From NCBI RefSeq assembly GCF_026151205.1, contig NC_087084.1, positions 15,454,322 to 15,518,321 of the forward strand: a DNA stretch of 64,000 nucleotides. Direction: 5' to 3'. Source of the stretch: Bolinopsis microptera. Lineage: Eukaryota; Ctenophora; Tentaculata; Lobata; Bolinopsidae. This document shows positions 62,145 to 64,000 of the stretch, one piece after another. The notes beneath the pieces are model-generated. The model was not told the origin of the DNA, made no database searches, and saw nothing but the letters and a program-made list of their open reading frames with translations. Within the stretch, counting starts at the first letter, position 1, and every line of letters starts with the position of its first letter. Both the position numbers and the translations under genes were made by a program.

Positions 62145-64000
62145 TAATTAATTGGCAACTTCCCAACCTAAGTCAATGGCAGATCTTCTACAAGAGCAAT
62201 TTAGCTCTGTTTTCAGTGATCCAGATTGTCCCGATGTTCAAAATCCCCAGTTCATGGCAGCAGATATAACGCAACCACTAACTGACGAAGATTTTGTTAT
62301 TTCTGATGAAGACATCATATCGGCTATTTCTGCAATCTCACCCGATTCGGGTTGTGGACCAGATGGAGTGCCAGTTTGTCTTCTCAAGACATGTGCTCAA
62401 GAACTGTGCCAACCCATTAAACTTATCTGGACGGAATCATACACCCTGGGTCTTGTACCCAAATTCTATAAGGAGACACACATTTCTCCTCTCTACAAAA
62501 AGGGAAACCGGGCACATGCAGTGAACTACCGTCCCGTTGCCCTCACCTCACACATCATCAAGATCTATGAGCGCATTCTACGGAGCACCATGGTCAAGTA
62601 CTTAGATGAAAATGAAATTTTGTGTGATAATCAACATGGATTTCGTTCGGGAAGGAGCTGTTTGACTCAGCTTCTTAGCCACTTCGACGACATCATGAGT
62701 GGCCTTTTGAGTGGGTCAGATACTGATGCAATATATCTAGACTTTGCGAAGGCCTTCGACAAGGTGGATCATCGTCTTCTCATTGATAAATTGCAAAAGT
62801 ATGGATTTAACGGAAGGATTAGGGCCTGTCGTGATATCATGGATCGCTTAGGTTCCACCAGGATCTGGTAGTCCTCATAATTCTGCGGCCTCTATGTTTC
62901 GTCATCTCGCACAACTCTTTAAGAATCTTGTGGATTTGGCATGTGAAAATTCTTAAGTGGCTGGAGTCGTTTCTGTCGGACCGCCATCAACATGTTGTTC
63001 TGAACGGGGTGTCTTCCTTCGCAGCCTTGGTTATCAGTGGAGTCCCCCAAGGAACCGTTCTTGGACCCCTCCTTTTTATACTCTTCATAAATGACATGAA
63101 GCTTTGTGTGACTGGTTCAATTATAAGATTCTTTGCTGATGACACCCGTATACTGAAGCACATATATACAGAACAGGATGTTATCGTTCTTCAGCAAGAT
63201 CTCGACCATGTCATTGCATGGGCCAAACGTAATAACATGGTTTTACATGAGGATAAGTTTGAGCTCCTAGTTCACCGGGGGAATCCTAATGATAGTCTGT
63301 ATGAGCTGCCTTTTGTATGTCAAACACAAACATACAAGGTGTCAGGCGGTAATATGCTCTATCCTACAGACCAAGTTAAGGATCTTGGAGTTATAGTGTC
63401 TTCTGATATGTCGTGGTCACATCATGTCAGTTCTATGGCATCTCGAGCTAGAAAAGTGGCAGCCTGGGTGCTCAGTGCGTTCAAGTGCAGAAACAGAATC
63501 ACAATGTTGACACTTTACAAGTCACTTATCCGAAGTCATTTAGAGTACTGCTGCCCTCTGTGGAATACCAGTAAAATTTCAGACATCCAACAGATTGAAG
63601 GAGTACAGCGTACTTTCACCTCAAGGATTTGGGGTGTTCAACATCTTGACTATTGGCAGCGGCTCAAAGCACTAAATCTAATGTCGATGCAAAGGAGGAG
63701 AGAGCGTTATATTATCATCCACATGTGGAAAATCTTACATCAACGCTGCCCAAATGACCTTGGGATTCTTTTTTCTACTCCATCAAGACACGGAATCAAG
63801 GCCACCATTCCAAGTCTCAGCAAGAGCAGTACTCAACGTCAACAGTCACTGTATGATGGTTCATTTGCAGTAATGGGGCCACGTTTATGGAACACCATTC
63901 CATCAGATCTTCACCTCATTGAAGACCCACTGCTGTTCAAAGCAAAACTATCAGCGTTTCTTAAACCGTTTCCAGATAACCCACCTGTGAGCAATTACAG
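62145..64000 (+). mobile_element. LINE, 5'-truncated, running off the window
   Basis: Frame 62152-62871 reads DLLQEQFSSVFSD, CGPDGVPVCLLK, NYRPVALTSHIIKIYERIL, QHGFRSGRSC and IYLDFAKAFDKVDHRLL (motif A). From about 62950 another frame is open to the window end with FLSDRHQHVV, SGVPQGTVLGPLLFILFIND (motif B), FFADDTRILKH (motif C) and HLEYCCPLWNTS. About 135 bp of unrelated sequence (about 62817-62948) separates the frames where relatives have ..NGRILKWLESFL, so a small insertion broke it. No endonuclease is seen: an in-frame TAA lies at 62149, so the copy is 5'-truncated at about 62145. It is a CR1/Jockey-type LINE different from that at 9.9 kb. Confidence 0.88.

Overview
The window looks like a piece of a repeat-rich animal genome. 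Genes are split by short GT-AG introns. They include a cilium/flagellum gene pair (IFT27-like and SPATA17-like), a U2 snRNP splicing-factor gene (U2SURP-like), a class A GPCR, an ATP11-type lipid flippase and a BPNT1-like nucleotidase. Around them sit LINEs, a tRNA-derived SINE, piggyBac-like and hAT-like non-autonomous elements, and many minisatellites. The taxon cannot be fixed from sequence alone; a ciliated marine invertebrate, possibly a non-bilaterian, is my guess. There are no bacterial-type operons, CRISPR arrays or rRNAs, and I recognise no tRNA gene outside the SINE.

Layout. 0-6.4 kb: a partial minus-strand ORF, two BPNT1 exons with a 20-bp minisatellite between them, a decayed PHD-EN-RT LINE that starts where the next BPNT1 exon is expected, then AT-rich degenerate repeats. 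6.4-14 kb: three or more fragments of a reverse-transcriptase C-terminal domain family, a 5'-truncated LINE with an uninterrupted RT frame (minus strand), and GC-rich dispersed repeats, all bracketed by inverted copies of the LINE tail. 15.2-17.9 kb: the 5' exons of U2SURP, a 100-N gap, a 15-bp minisatellite and CT microsatellites. 19.6-22.3 kb: a TTAA-flanked piggyBac-like element with very long inverted arms, carrying a SINE insertion. 24.1-35.3 kb: minisatellites, mostly one 48-bp satellite of about 220 nearly identical units. 35.8-45.2 kb: a five-exon GPCR, a convergent ATP11-like flippase fragment, and a damaged partial second copy of the GPCR. 45.4-48.7 kb: foldback GC-rich repeats and LINE remnants. 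49.2-57.2 kb: IFT27 followed by SPATA17 on the same strand. 57.9-60.3 kb: a minus-strand gene for an unrecognised secreted protein. 61.1-64 kb: an hAT-like element and a LINE running off the end.

The most notable pattern is that many tandem repeats here are built from exon edges with their splice sites. SPATA17 exon 1 with its donor occurs 20 times; SPATA17 exon 5 has a partial copy on each side; the IFT27 exon 2 donor is duplicated; GPCR exon 3 has a second acceptor copy; and the secreted-protein gene has repeated copies of the exon 1 donor, exon 2 acceptor and exon 3 donor. Several other intronic minisatellites start within tens of bases of a donor. Some units contain a 14-bp motif fitting the RFX X-box consensus. 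Intron phases of all reconstructed host genes are consistent, which supports the exon calls.
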